Of a DNA stretch of 64,000 bases, positions 1 through 24,029 are shown piece by piece; positions within the stretch are counted from its first letter, which is position 1, and each line of letters begins with the position of its first letter. Both the position numbers and the translations under genes were made by a program. A model generated the notes under the pieces. The model made no database searches. It was not told the DNA's origin and worked only from the letters and a program-made list of their open reading frames with translations. Where the stretch lies: contig NC_134277.1 in NCBI RefSeq assembly GCF_949628215.1, positions 104,363,463 to 104,427,462 on the forward strand. Reading direction: 5' to 3'. Origin of the DNA: Phalacrocorax aristotelis (taxonomy: Eukaryota > Chordata > Aves > Suliformes > Phalacrocoracidae).

Positions 1-9793
<9,793 letters not shown>

Positions 9794-10783
9794 ACACAAA
9801 AGGCAGAACTGCAAGGACCGCATCCCAGCCACTGCTAAGGGACACTGTGTACAAGGCAGCCCATGTTTTCTTTCTCTCTCACTCTTTCACCCCTCCTACC
9901 CATTCTATTACATTTACAGCACAGCAATTGTTTTTCTCCTATGCAAATGAAATTCATGGCTGCAGGTGCAGCAAGTCCTGTTAATATCCTTTCAAGTGTG
10001 AAATTGTTTTACATTACCTGCATTCGTTCTTGCTTATTTTCCTGAGCTCCTGCTAGCCCTCTCCATCAGCATTCAGCGCATCGTTTGCTTACCAAAAGCT
10101 GTAGTCACTGCTCAGATAGCATCTGTCTGCGTGCGGTGCTCAGGGTGAGGGTGAATTTACAGAAGAAAAGTGTGAGTGCAGCAACACTAATGTCAATAAT
10201 TAATACAGTGGGTAGGTGTCTGTGGATAGGTACATGCATGGTGTTTGTTTTAATTTCTCTGTAGAATAACGTTTTTTTAAATTAGGGACGGAGAGCTCTG
10301 TGTGAAAAAACAGTCTCAAATAGGGAAATGTATTGTCACACGAGTGAAGAGTTGCTTTCGTACAAAGCAGTCCCTTCCGATGTCCCCAAAGGCATTTTCT
10401 CTGGTGTGTTGCATTACCTGTGCCGTAGCTAATTTTCTGGGGAGAAATTGTACGAAGGTACTTAGGACTCTTTTAAAGCAAAATAATTATAACCCTTGCT
10501 GAGTTCCCATGCGGGTACTTCTATTCTGCAGTGGAGAGGTATGAATAATGGCACCGAATTTTCCCATGTGAACAAGCCCTTAGGCACTTGTACATCAGAC
10601 CACTTGATAAGAAGCACTCCTTTGCCAGAGAGCAGAATCACCCAGGAATGCCAACAATCTGTCCTTTGCACTGAACAGAACAATATCCAGACCCATAGTT
10701 TTCTTACAGAGTTGTGTTTTTTTTTTTTAACGAAGAAAGGGAAATTTTTCATAAGAATTCATTATTTTGCAATCAGTTACATA
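9794..10783 (+). other. DIPK1C: Probable DIPK1C 3' UTR
   Basis: Non-coding sequence between the TAG and the first good AATAAA on this strand. Assignment as UTR is by position only. The true 3' end could be earlier, using a variant signal, or later. Confidence 0.45.
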
Positions 10784-10789
10784 AATAAA
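10784..10789 (+). promoter_or_regulatory. Candidate polyadenylation signal of DIPK1C
   Basis: AATAAA about 990 bp after the DIPK1C stop codon, in AT-rich sequence. It is the first canonical hexamer found on the plus strand after the stop. There is no transcript evidence. Confidence 0.35.
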
Positions 10790-13700
10790 GATCCCTAGAT
10801 TAACTTAAAATCATTAACTTTGCCTTTAAAACATGTGTAGCTGTGGCTGGAGAATCTAACGTACGGGTTCAGAAGACATTGCGTGTGTTTAGGCCCAACA
10901 TTGTGCAATATACTCCTGAGCTGGTTTTGGCGTGAACACATCACAAAAGCAACAAACAGAAAAACCAGCAGCCTGTGACCGCCCTCAGCTCAGAAGGACG
11001 CTGCAATATTAAGATTGACAATGCTGGTTTGTGGGTGTGAGACACGTAACAGCACCTAATCTTTTTTGGTTTTATATCCCTCAGCCTTATGACAACCCTG
11101 AAGCCTGTGAGCACTAATTATACATAAACTTTCCATTTCTGGAGTGGTTTCTTAAATGGATGTTAAATTGCCTGTGACCAGAAAAATGTAAGCTGCTTAG
11201 GAGACCTTAACACTTACCCAAAACTAGCTCAAATTTTCAGACTAGTGCTAGGTTTTTTTCTATTCCTCGCAATAAACTACTGTAATTTTAAAAATCACAC
11301 AAGCTCTCAACAAGCTCATAGCGAGGACAACGTTGGCTGCCTTGCCTGGGGCTCTACTGAAGACAAGCTGCTGCTAAGCTAGAGCTACAGGTTAGGAGAT
11401 CCTGACCAGTAAAGTTGTGCTCAGCCCACACTTCTCCTCTAACCAAGGAGACAGACAATGTTTCAATACTTTAAGATCACCCTTGGCAGAAGCAGGAAGG
11501 CAAAGCAGAATAAGAGGAAACCCAAATTCCAGAACAAGCCCTGTTACAAAGTCATCAAACTGATAGAGAAGAAAATGAGTAAGGATAGAATCAGATTATG
11601 GTAAAGAGTTGGGGACAGATAAAGTATCGGGTAGAAAGAAGATGAGGAAGAATGAAGGAGAAATAGGAAAAATGAAGTAAAAAATATGGCCCACTTTGTG
11701 AAAACTTGATTTATGACATAAAAGCAAATAAACTGGCATTTAGTCTGAGGAAGAAGAGACTGAAGAGAGCGCGGTAACATTATTCAGAAACAGAAAGAGG
11801 CAGATAAAAAGAGAGTAGAACTGCCCTGTCCAGATTTCGTTGGTGGATATGACAAGCAATGAGCTTAAATTGTAGCAAGGAAAATTCTGGCTAGACATTT
11901 TCTACAGGCTTTCTAATAGTAAGAAGCAGTGGAGATATGGCACAGATCATTCGGGAAGACTTCAGTCTTCATAAGTTGTGATTTTTAACTACAGACAAGA
12001 GTGAGCGCCTGTCAGGAATGATGCACATGCAGCTACATTGATGATCCTGCCTTTAGGTAGCCTTTTATCTCCAAGTCCTGTGATTCTGTTATTTTACCAG
12101 CTTATGTTTTTGCTCTTGTGACTCCCTCACAACAAAATCCACCCTTCTGAGACACGGGGATGGGTAACTCTCCTTTACCTTCCATGTGCAAATCCATGGG
12201 GTCCCCTGGGAAGGGAAAGCACAGAAGTCTCCTGCTGTGCAAATTATGCTACAGAGCCTAGTGGTGTGATCAGGGTTTGTGTGTTCCCCACCTGACCTCC
12301 CTGCTGAAGGCACTGATCCTTGCTAGGTCAGCGTGATGTGGTCTGTACCCCAAATGCTGCTGGGGAACCTGAAGATCGTCTACGTTATCCGTTTCCTGTT
12401 TCGTTGGTCCCATGAATTCTTTCCTCCTTCCCAAGCCTGCAGGATGCCCTCAGGGAAAAGCAAGCATCACGCAGACACTCGGTGCTTGCGGCAGTGTCAT
12501 GCTCCAGCGTGGCAGGGCTCCCCTGCCCATTTTCAGGTTTGCATTTCAAATGGGCTAAATTTCTGTTGGATGTGTGGTTTCAGTTTTAAAACAGGTGGAA
12601 AAAAAACATAGTGAAATGAAACCAGCCAAACGCTGGTGGAATGTCACTCTGCTCAGAAGGTCCTTCTCTTTGGCAGGTTTGAGGAAGGGATGCTGCCTTT
12701 GACAGATTTCTCCAGCCCCCCTAGGGCCTGGCTGCAGCTGCCTCCACCTGGCAGGGACCTGATTCCCCCACACCACACCCTTTCCCAGGTCATTAGGTTT
12801 CACTTCTTCTTTTCAGGATACAGAGAAAAATCCTCAGAAACCTCTCAAGAGCAACACAAGTGGGCTATTTGTACTTGGCTGGGCTGTGAGATTGCATATC
12901 GCTGATGCAGCCAGCTCCAGCTGGCTTTGGAACACCTTCACCGGTGAGTGGGAAGACAAGGAGAATCTGACAGGCTGTGTGAACACAGGGCTTGATTCTT
13001 CAGTGCCCCCTGTGTGCCTTCTAAAGTCACTCAAACCTGGGAAATGGGAGAGAAACATACTACCAGTGAAGCAAATTAAATATTCTGACTTATTTAGCAC
13101 AGGTACCAATGATGAAACCAGGAATAAAACAGTAGTCATGCCTTTCTCTCCCTGGGACAGAAAGAAAAGAAAGTGAAGGTGCTGGTTTAATTGCCATTTA
13201 CCTTAAAGAGACACGTGTAAACTGCATTATTTTACACCCATGTTTTATGTCGGAAATCTCTATACAGGTATCTGACAATGAAGAACCAGGCTCACACGTC
13301 CCTTCCAACACAGCCCTTTTTGTACTGCCTTGGCAGCACTGCCCACCAAAACCAGCCCTGGCATAAAGAGACACCCAGCTGGCTCATACTTCCGAGGGCA
13401 CAGCCAGGTCAGGCGGGTGTTGAATGAGAGTCCTGTGTGCTGTTGAACCCGGGCTGTCGGCACAGTTCATTGCAATACAACAGCCAGCAGTGATAGCTGG
13501 AAAATTCTGCAGTGAAACAGTCCTGGGGTATGTTCAGAAAATTAACAAGTTGTCAAAAATTAAATCATGCACTACGAGAGTCTCATTAAAAAAAAAAACC
13601 AACCCCAAGACACAAGAAATCCTCAGTTTAAAATGCTTTTAGGTCAGTTTTGAAAATATCTAACATACTCAGTTTTGACAGTTCCTATAGGGAACTGTCT

Positions 13701-16700
13701 ATAGGGAACTCCTATAGGGAAAAATCTGCAGGTTATTTTCCCAATTCTAGTTAATTCATACTGAAAAGGTTTGCAAAATAAAAAGATGAAGATTGAAATG
13801 AATCACAGTTTAAAAAACAGTGTTTTGCCTGCTCTATGAAGTGGAGCTCGTTAGTAACCCCATCACTTTCTGATGTTTACTTTTCATCCCGATTCAGATG
13901 AGAAATTTCACAAAAGCTCAAAATCTTTTGCAGAGAATTTTTCACCCAGCCCCAGTGGTCAGATCTGGAAAAGAGGAAGTCCACATATAGTTTTTGAAGT
14001 CACCTTTGCTTCATACTTCATTTTTTGTGTACTGTTTGTGACTTTAACTTGGGCTGCAAGGGTTTCTGCTTGATTTCTCTCACTTTCAGGTATCTCCAAA
14101 GCACCTGTCTACTGGCATCCCTGTTTGGTGTCTAGCTCACTGCAGCTTTGTGAAATCATAGACTACATAAGATTCTTCGCACTGTTCATCCCCTCCATAT
14201 AAAAGATGACTCCTCTTATATAGGTTCACTAATAGCATTTGGCTGCATTGGGAATGGCCACTTAATCCAAGACGGCTGTTCCCGTTCAATTGATCTCAGC
14301 CCCATCTCTTTGCTCAGTCAGTCTGTTCCTGAATCCTTTTCGCCCTATAAAAGTGGCACTACCTCTTGATTAATTTCTACCACTTGCTACATTAGTGCCT
14401 TACTCAGCAACTTTCTCCCCATATTTATGGCTCCCTGTGGAACAGGAATGGCATTGAGTCATTGTTTATTCCTTCTTTGCATCTCAGTTACCAGCATGTG
14501 CTTCAACTCTTCAATAATCTAAATATACTGTCTTTTCCCACATTTTACAGAAGGTGAGTCCAGTTGGAGGCCTCACCTTTAGGAAAGATAAATTCAACCC
14601 TTTGCTCAGGATTTTCACAGAACCACTACTTCTTAAATGCAGATTTTTGTCCAATTGGCATTGTGTGCTCTGCAAAAACATCCGCAAGCAACAGTCCTGC
14701 ACTAGCGTGATGTGAAACAGAGCAAAACTTCTTAGCCCAAAGGATTTCTGTGGTCTCCCTTGTGTTTTGAGGTTGACTTAATGGTGACTAACCCAGAACT
14801 GCAGGTCATTGCCATAGCCACAGTTCTTCATATAGAGACTCCTATGCCCTAGTGTGAATTCACTGACCCTCTGTTCGCTGAGAGCATTGAGATACACTAC
14901 TCAAGTCAACAGATATAACTAGAGATATTCGGGACAGGGGGAGAAGAAAGGGAAGGATTTGGGGTTTTTTGATTGGAAATATTGAACAAAACCTACAGGT
15001 GAAAAATGGGATCAGGGGCTTGAAGGAGTTAGGGATTCCTCACTGCTTTTTTTTTTTCCTTTGGTTGAAAAGTGTAGACCCAAGCTGCAAAAAAAAAAAA
15101 GAATTAAAGAAGTCACATACCATGTTGCCTGTCTTTCAGCAGGTCATATTGTTGCATGTACTGGGCAGGAAGGTGATAAATTGCAACTTTTAATAAGTAT
15201 CAGTCTGTAACATTGGAGCCTTGTGGTTGTAATATCAGTTTACACATCTGGACAACCAACTGTAACAAAACCCATAAGCAGTATCGGAGGAAGTGTACAA
15301 TCAGATTAGGCATCTTGGCAGATGATCTCGGAAGGCTAGCACAGATGAGAGATGAAAACCCTCTGTTGTGGCTCACCTGCAGTGAGTCCAAGCAATAAGC
15401 AGAGTCACTCTGTGGGAGCCTCCAGTCGCTGCCACTTTCCAGGATCCTCAGTGAAATCAGGAGGAAGGCTACTAGGCTTTCGGTAGCAGAAAAAGGCAGC
15501 AACACAAAGAGGGAGAGAACGAGTTGCTTGGAAGTATGAAAATCCAGGGCAACTGAACTCAGAACTGAAGCTAAGAAGAGACCCTGCGCTGAAAAATCGG
15601 GGATTGTCAATAAATTAATTGGAAAAAAAAATCCCAAACAATTCTATTGTAGTTCTTTAAAATAAAAAAGAACAGCAGCACAGGGGATATACTGCCGGCA
15701 TCTCCAAAGCCATTTGTTGTATGACAGATCTAAGGATCTGTCAAGTAGACTGCGGAGCTCTGTAATGACGTCTGCAGCCTAAAGGCTAGACAGAATAAAA
15801 TAGCTTAGCAAAAGCTTTTAGAACTACTATTTGCATAAATGCAGAAAACTGCCCTAATTAGTAACAGCCTGTGTTAGCCAAAAAAAGGAGAAAAGAGCGC
15901 TTTTCTCAGTAAAAGGTTTATTATGTCTATGAATTAAAGTATGGCAAAATGCTGAAATCCCTGAAAGGCTATGATCCATGATCCTGTGGTTTGTTTAAAG
16001 TTTTGATCCTGCAGGCTTGGGCCCCTAAACAGCAGAGTAATTGCTGAGCTCCTTTAAACTCTGTGATTATTGGTGCCTTCTGCAATATACTTTGAGCTCC
16101 TTTTTTTGTAAACTGGAGGGGCTTTTTCCTATACTACAAATGTGCCTAAGTGGTGACGGCAGCCAGAAGGATGTGCATATGATCCAGTGCATAATCACTT
16201 CCACAAGCATCTGCTGCTAGTGCTTTCAAGATACATGTAATCCAAGCTGGAGACTATTGTGAATACCTCTCATTTTCCCTTGCTGGTTCCTTAGCGGTTT
16301 GCTTGTAGCTGGTTAGAAACAGAATCCCCCATCCTGCTTAAATTGGTTATAATCTCTCCAAGATTCATGCTACAGCAGGAAAAGACCAAACTGCACTGGG
16401 TTCAGTATGGGTTCATTCTCTTAAAGGTACGACATGCAAAGCTGCAGGAAAGAACAGAGGTTAATTTTTATTTCTAAAGAAGAGATTCTCCAGCTAAATA
16501 TAAGTAGCTGAAAAAACAGATATTTCAACCAGTATCCCCTGTAGATTTATGAATTAACATTTGTCTGTATTTGCATAATCTAAAGCCCTCTGCTCCTTTC
16601 CCATTCAAAAGAAAATTGAAAAAGCAGAGTGTGTTTACTACGCCAAATTTCACAGGGATGCCAATTACCTCTTTCCCATTTCTGTGTCAGACATTTCAGG

Positions 16701-19284
16701 TTGTTTCTTTGTCCTTAGGAAATGGATTTTTTCCATTATCCCAAGAAAGTGAATGTCTGGAAAAATACTGTTTCCAAAGCTGTTTTTTTCCTCTTATTCA
16801 AGGGTTATTAAGCACCATTCTAATCTCGCAGAGTGTTATCAGTGGCTAGATATTTATTACATGAAACCAGAGCCTGATTAACGGACTCAATCTCTAACAA
16901 TAACTAAATAAATATCCATGTAATTACTCCAGCGTTCAGAACTTTGCTTTTAATGGAACGATACCAGTATTATCCTATCTGATTCTAGATTACATATGTA
17001 CAAGTAAGTGCTTTGCCAAACTTATGTTCAGATATGCTTTCGCACAGATTAACACTACAACTGACTCTTGGCAAAACTGTGTATCTGGACAGGAGCATAG
17101 AGGAACAAAAAATAACCCTTAGAAACTTATATCCATGGTCTTTCTTTTAGTAATCATACTCAATTGTTTGTGGAGTAAAGGCAGTGCGTGTGCACACAGG
17201 TATTCATGCATCTGTTTGTTGAACTACAACTTTGTGTAACAAATGCTCTGTGAAGAGTCCACAAATGCCCAGTATTTTTATTTTTTCCTATTATATTCTA
17301 TATAAATTGGGAAAATGCAAGGGTGATTAGCAACATGAATGAGCATCACACAGTGTAGAGAAATAATGAAAAATTAATGGAATGCTTAATCAAATTCTGC
17401 ATTTTTACCCACTGATTTCACTGAGCTTTCTTAAGTGGTGAAAGAGTTAAATTTGTTGGATCACATTCTAGTCTCCAACTCTTAGAAAATATCAGATGGA
17501 CAGTATTAGATTAGCCAAAGCAATATCGCTGAAGAGGCATTAGAAAATGCAAGTATACTGCATGAATTTCCATTGCCATTTCAGTAGATATCTCTCAAAA
17601 GCGAAGAAATGAAGCCAAGAGCTGGACAGGACAGTGATAAGCACTATTGAAATGCCTGCAAATGGACTACGTTAAATAGCAGGGACAGATCTTCAGTCCC
17701 ACCTCATTCTTTTTGCTTGCTTTTCTCCTTGCATATGCACTTACACGAAGTCACATGTGGTATTAGCATGTTTTAAGGCTCAAGGTGGATTTACACCAGC
17801 ATAACTCACTGGCATTTCAGTGCGTGCTCTTGATTCACGTCAGCAGGAGAGCGAGAGCAGGAGCTCCTTGCATTTTAAATGGCCAGAGGTAGGAGTAATA
17901 TGAGCAATAAGCTCATTTAATAAACATGAGAATACAGAAATTTCACTACAGGCCAGAGCTTTTTTTCTTTCCCTAGCTGAAATCTCTGTGGAAAGGGTGG
18001 CACATGGCTGTGCTGCCCCATAAGCGATCCAGGGATGCTCCTCAAGGACCACAGCACTGTCCGTCACCACCACTTCACCGACTCTGGCTCAGCAATTGCG
18101 TCTGGCATGCTGGTGATGGGGCTGTGGCTCCACTCACGCCTCAGCCACCGCCTCTCAGCTCTAGGGCAGGGCACGGGGTACAGGGGGCACAGGTTATTCT
18201 CTCCTGCACCTGGATGATGAGCAGATAGATCAGGCCAACCTGCTGGTTGAAGGCTGTAGCTCAGCCCCTCTCCTCTGATAGCACTCGTCATTAGGCAATG
18301 AGTTACAAGTGTTCACTCCCCCAGTCCTTGAGTGCAAGCTCACTGGGAAATAAAAGCTGCTTCTCTAATGGATCTTCATAGGGTGCTGGAGGGAGAGTCT
18401 CTAGCACTATTCCCAATGCTGAGGTGTCTTTCTTGTAACTGGAGCCCTTCCCAGTCCCAGCATAGTGATGGGGCGCTATGTGGGGGGCTCACCCCACCGC
18501 TTGCTGTCCTGCTTCTCCGGTGTGGGCTGCAAGACCCTTTCTCATGCCAAGACTGGTGCCTCAGAGGAATCCTGTGTTCATGTCAAGAAGGGCAGTGAAA
18601 GAAAAAACATACAGCACCACTGGAAGTTTCTTGCCTATTGATCTCAGACGTTCCCACAGCTCCAGGATTTTGACAGCCTCACACAAACTGTGGTGTGAAA
18701 GACCTACTCTCATAACAGAGCCTGCTGCAAAAAGATCGCAGGGCTGAATTTAACACTGTCTGCTTTTCCATGTGGGAAAGAGATAAGAATTGTCTGAACA
18801 ATCACTACAAAATAAGGCAGCTTTTCTGGAAAACGTAAAGGAAGAGAAAGAATTTGCTGGGCTCCATCCTTTCATGCTATGGATAGCAAAGCACAGCAAG
18901 GCTGTGTCTAATTTGTAGTCCAGGAGTTCACAATGCTGTCAGCCAGGTCAGATGCCATCTCTGGAAGCAACAGGGATTTCAATGCGGGCGCACTGCTAGG
19001 GCATTTGGATAAAAGTCTGGTAGCTGGAGTGTGCAACTACACAGCTATATATGTTTAAACCAGCTGCTCTGAGCACGTGTTCTCAAGCTGCAATGATGCT
19101 GGAGTGCAGAGCAGAGCTGGAGCAACGCCAAATCAATAGGTGTGGGCTTTTAAAGGGTGTTGTATGTATCTCTGTGGACGGTTCTGGTACTGTGAAGCGC
19201 TATTAAAAGATGATGATGTCTTTTCATTAGAAGAAGAAAGCCATGCCAAAAAAAATAGAGCCTCTCTCTTGTATAGGAAGAGGG
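10790..19284. other. Intergenic, no gene seen
   Basis: The 3' ends of DIPK1C and the C18orf63 homolog converge on this spacer. No ORF has a recognisable domain, and no splice-consistent exon chain, tRNA or snRNA was found. It contains homopurine runs (11.54-11.80 kb), poly-T/poly-A tracts near 15.05 and 15.09 kb and a small CTATAGGGAA repeat at 13.69 kb. Confidence 0.75.
13685..13721. repeat. Triplicated CTATAGGGAA motif
   Basis: CTATAGGGAA occurs three times, at 13685, 13699 and 13712, with 3-4 bp spacers. The first copy sits in an imperfect palindrome (AGTTCC-TATA-GGGAACT). It is a small local repeat of unknown meaning in intergenic DNA. Confidence 0.85.
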
Positions 19285-19645
19285 AAGATCATTATGAGAA
19301 GAGGCTGGTAGAACTGGGCATGTTTAGCCATAAGAAGAGACTGCTGTCTCAGCTGACAGGGGCGTGTAAAGAAGATCGAGCCAAACCCTTCTCAGAAGCT
19401 CCTGGTGGCAGGACAAGAGGCAACGGGCACAAGCTGGAACATGGGAAATTCTAACTCAGTATTAAGAACAAGTTTTATACTGTAGAGAGGGTCAAGCACT
19501 GGAACAGGGTCCCAGGGAGGTTGTGGAGTCTCCATCCTTGGAGATACTCAAGCATGACAGGACAAAGCCCTGAGAAATCTGGTCTAATTGGGCCCCTTTT
19601 GAGCAGGGGGTTGGACTAGGTGACCTCCATGTCTCAGAGGCTGCC
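19285..19645 (+). mobile_element. CR1 LINE 3' fragment
   Basis: About 360 bp matching the 3' region of avian CR1 as I know it: GACAAGAGGCAACGGGCACA, then GGTCAAGCACTGGAACAGGG, then GAGTCTCCATCCTTGGAGAT, and finally GGGGTTGGACTAGGTGACC. It is 5'-truncated and diverged, and the terminal octamer repeat is not preserved. Edges are approximate. Confidence 0.85.
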
Positions 19646-22600
19646 AGCATGCAGCCTGTCAAAAATGTCAACTACAGTTTAAAATCAAAAAACCATAATG
19701 GTCTTTTCTAACTATTATTACTCAAAATGCCCAAATATTTCTTGTAACTGAGAATATTCTTTCAGTGAAGGAGCCAAAAGCACGTATTCGGTCTCTAACT
19801 GTCAAGCGCCCCATCCAGTTTGCAGGCATCTTCTACTCTAAACCGAAGCACAGATTTCACGCTCAGGCTCAGCCAAAGCCACCTCAGGCTCTGAGGAAGC
19901 TGAGGAATGGGGAGAACATGAGTTTCATGAATGCCAAGAGTTGCGTTGCCTACAGGATGAATCCTCTGCAAAATTCTTGAATCCCAAGACTTAATCTCCA
20001 TCTGAACATTGAGGATGATACGATCATGGTTCAAACATTTTGTTGTCTCTGTTAGGCTAAGTGGATCAGGGCCTTATTGTGCCGGGCGCTCAACAGAACC
20101 AGAGTAATAAATGATGCCTGAGCTTGCATTCACATTTGGACCCCTCTGGCCTCCTCTGTAAAAGACCTTCAGGGGCAAGAGTGGATATCAGTATAATCTA
20201 TGTCCACTGCAAGACCTCAACATGAGAAAAAATCAGAATCAAGCCCATTAGTTTGGTGCCCTTTGGTGTGACTTAGATTCTTCCTCACAAAGAGAACCTC
20301 AGTGCTGAGAAAACCCCACTGCTCCTCCTTTGTCTTAGGCACAATTGCAAGATTAAGGACGAAAAGAGAGCAGCCAAGCACTGGAGGTACAAAGATTTTT
20401 AGAAGTAGCTGTCATGTACCTAGCAGAGAACTATAAAACAAATTCTGCAGAAATATGAAAATAAATGCCTTTTAGTTGTTCAGATGAATAAGACATAGCA
20501 AGATTCTAACTAATGTATCAGTATTGTTAGAAGCTTGAACATTATTACTTTTTCTCCCCAAAGTAGTATATGCGGCAGATACAAAAGGGTTGTCATTTTG
20601 TGTTTAGTTTTTAGTTGGGTTTTTTGTTTTTTAAAACCATTATGCCAAGTTGCTGTTTTCAAACACATGTTGATGCTGGGAAGAAATGGGCATGTATCCA
20701 TCTTGCTTTCAGGCCAAGCCATTTAACCAGAACTGGGAATACTGACAAACTTTCTCAATCTCTCTCTTTCTCTCCAGTGCAATTGTATAAAGCAACTCTT
20801 TGCAGATCTCTCTATGCAAATGACCAGTAGGAATATCCTGCTGCGTGCTTCCTTTTATCAAGTGGAACCTTATTTTTCATGTACTCCGAAAGAAAGGTAA
20901 CAGGTAAGTAGCAAACATTCTCACAGTCATTATAAAGGGCTATGTGTCGGTCTATAAATCAATAGCTGGCTCGATGCCATTCGCTTCTGAATAGAAACTG
21001 ACTATTTTTGCAGAGTTCTGCTCACAGCAGCTGAGCATCAATGCTAAGTAGTGTGTAGCTATTAGGGAAAAACCGGGCATTGCAACACAAATCATGGAGC
21101 CCCTGATGAACATCTCTGCACATGGCTGCTGCTTTAATCACCAGCAGAATTTAATGAGACACCTGCAGTTTATAGACACTCTTGTTCCAACAAAAATTGC
21201 CCTGAGAGCACAAAGTCTTCTTTTAAAAAATATTCTTCATTAAACCATAAACCACAAAGAGTTCATTGTCACTAATAACATACTCCTCATTAATTTATTG
21301 TTGTCTGAAACCATATTCCCCCATACATATCCTACCGCAGATTTGAAGATTAAGTCAAAGGCTGTGAAGATCTCCTAATTAGCACAGTTTTCATCCACTT
21401 TAGTTTTCATTAATAAAACAGTGCTGGAGACCTTGAAACTGACCCCTTACAATGCTGCAAAAATAGTAATTCTTCATAAATCTGGCCCATATTAGGTGAA
21501 AGAGAGGACCAAATGCACCCCATGGGTCTCTAGGTAGGAACAAGCTCAGGCAGGTTGGGATTCCTCTGCTGCTTGAAGCTACAATGGCATCCAGCTGACT
21601 GCGGCCATGGATGCTCCTGCCTCACCTTCCACTGCCATTACAGTGAGGGGGCAGCTTGGACTACCAAGAAACATAGAGGTAGTTCATTAGAATGCCAGAA
21701 AGGCTAAAGGTAACATATACATTGTCATTCCTTATCACATTTGCAGAGAGGAGGCAATAAAAACTTTTATTTTTTAATCGGCAATGTGTTCTTTGCTGCA
21801 TGGCACAAGAAACAGAGAATGGCATCTGCTAAAAAGAAAACAAAACCTGCTCCTCTGAATCAGTGAGCTTAGAGAGAGGACAAGGCTTGTTGCTGAGAAT
21901 TAGGGATATTGTCATCCACCAAGTAGGCAGCTGGAAATCACTGGCATGAACTGCTGCACCTATGGTGGTCCCCGGGGCTTTATTGTCCTGGACCAGAACA
22001 TGGTGTGGCCACAGCACAGAATCCCATCCAAGTCCCTTCAGTAGGTGCACAGGCTTCCCAGGAATTTGGCTACGAGCTGTTTTGTTGCTGCTGACAACAA
22101 CATTTGGACTTTTAACATCTGGGATGAATACTTGAGGATTTTGGTCCAATTGTCTTGCAACCTGCAAATATCTGAGAGTTACCTTAAGACTGTTCCTTAC
22201 AAGGGTCCTCAGAAATTGCTACCACATTATAAATTGCAATCTGTGCTAACACAAGCCTGCTGCTTGTAGGAGGAAAAAGATGATTTGTGGCATTAGTTAG
22301 TGGAAGAGCATTTAATAGCAGCATTGAAAAAAAGTAATGGACATTTCATTCTGCTCTTCTTTTGTTGTCAAATATAATCTATTTGTCAGTGGCTGCCTCT
22401 CCGACATCTCACATCCTCTTCCCTCCACGGACAATAGCTGCATTTCACACTATGCCAGCTGGTGTAAACAGACACATCTCCAGTGAAGTTAATGGAGCTG
22501 CAGCTTTTTACACAGTCTGAGGATCTGGCACTGAGCATTTTAAGCTGGCTGTGCAGTCTCATCAGTTTTCAAATGGGACATGTTAGAGACCAACTCCGAG

Positions 22601-24029
22601 TCAGACAAAATAGTTGCCTAACAGCCCTGCTATCCGGGAAGCCACAAATGCCCTCACAAAGGCAGTTCTGGTAGAGCCGGTAAGACTCTTTTACAATATA
22701 TTCCTTATGGAAAAAATATGGCAGCACGTTTTTATTCCTCTCACATTATACAGCGATTTTCTCATAATCAGAACAATAAAATTTCAGAATGCATTTATTT
22801 GAAAAATGATTTTTTAATAAAGTAAATGGAACCTTCTCGGCTAACGGTAGTGAAGGAGAAGAATGTTAATGGAATTCTCATTAAAGAAAACTTCTTTTCA
22901 AAATAGTACGGACCATTGGGAGAGGAAAATTAGCAGTCAGATCCTCACTGACTGCAATCTGGCATCATTCTAGTGACAGACTAACATCTTGTCTAGCGCC
23001 GCAAATGAAATTACACAGTCAAGTTGTGCTCTGGCATATGCATTTGTTATGCACTACCTTGTATTTGTTACTTGCTAACTCAGGGCAGAGCCGTAAATTT
23101 ATTTTTAATAATGAGAAATAAGCAGGTGACATCTAACAGCAAACTTCTTGAGGGTTTGGCTTTCTTTAAAAAACAAAACCAAAATAGCCTACAAAAAATA
23201 GCCTGCAGATTTCAGGCTTTAATCAAGCCTCAGTAGTTCAAAACCTCACTCCTATAGCCGAGGGGAGTTTTTACATGCTCAGTTGTTACTAAGCACAGGG
23301 TCATTTCTGTATCACCTACACCCCGGGGGCCAACCCAGTAGTTCCCTTTTGCCACCACAACTGAGTCTATAGCTGTACAAAGGGTTAGTTTTGTTAGAGG
23401 CTGGGCAATCTTGATAAAGAGTCAACTTCTAAAGGATGCAACAACATCCTACCTCCAAATTACATGAAGATAACCTATTGATTTGGATGTTTTTTAATGT
23501 TTTAGTATTTTCCCATGCTTGAATTGCCCCTGTCACTGTTACAGCCCACAGGACACAGAAGCTGAGAACCCCACAAACATTAATGCATTAGTCCTTGAGC
23601 AATACCTCTGCAAAGCAGTTTTGCTACTATTAATTTTTCCAAATATTTCAAACAGCTCTCATTTATAATGATTTTTAGAGACAAAAAGGAGCAGTTAGTT
23701 ACACTGCTATTTGGATTATTAACAGTCATGGGGAGCTAGGTGCGTTGCAGGTGGATACTCCAGCTAAGTACTTAATGTGCCTCTCCTGGTACAAGTATCT
23801 TTTAAGCCTAGCCTGAATTGACATGCTGAAGGACACAAGAGGTTTGGAGGAAAGATAAGGTGAAACCCTGACCTTTGGGCTAGTATTTTCAGCCCGAAGC
23901 CCATGTGCATGCCTTGCCTCGCCTCCTTGGGCTGGCATCCTGCCTGCCTGGCAAAGCACCCTGAAACCCAAACTAGTGCTGGGGTTGGTGGCTCTAAAGC
24001 ACCAACCATCTCCGAGGTCTACAGCACTG
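19646..24029. other. Intergenic, no gene seen
   Basis: AT-rich non-coding DNA. No exon, RNA gene or repeat is recognised. The block around 20.9-21.5 kb has an unusual AT-rich, CNE-like composition, but conservation cannot be judged from one sequence. Confidence 0.7.
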
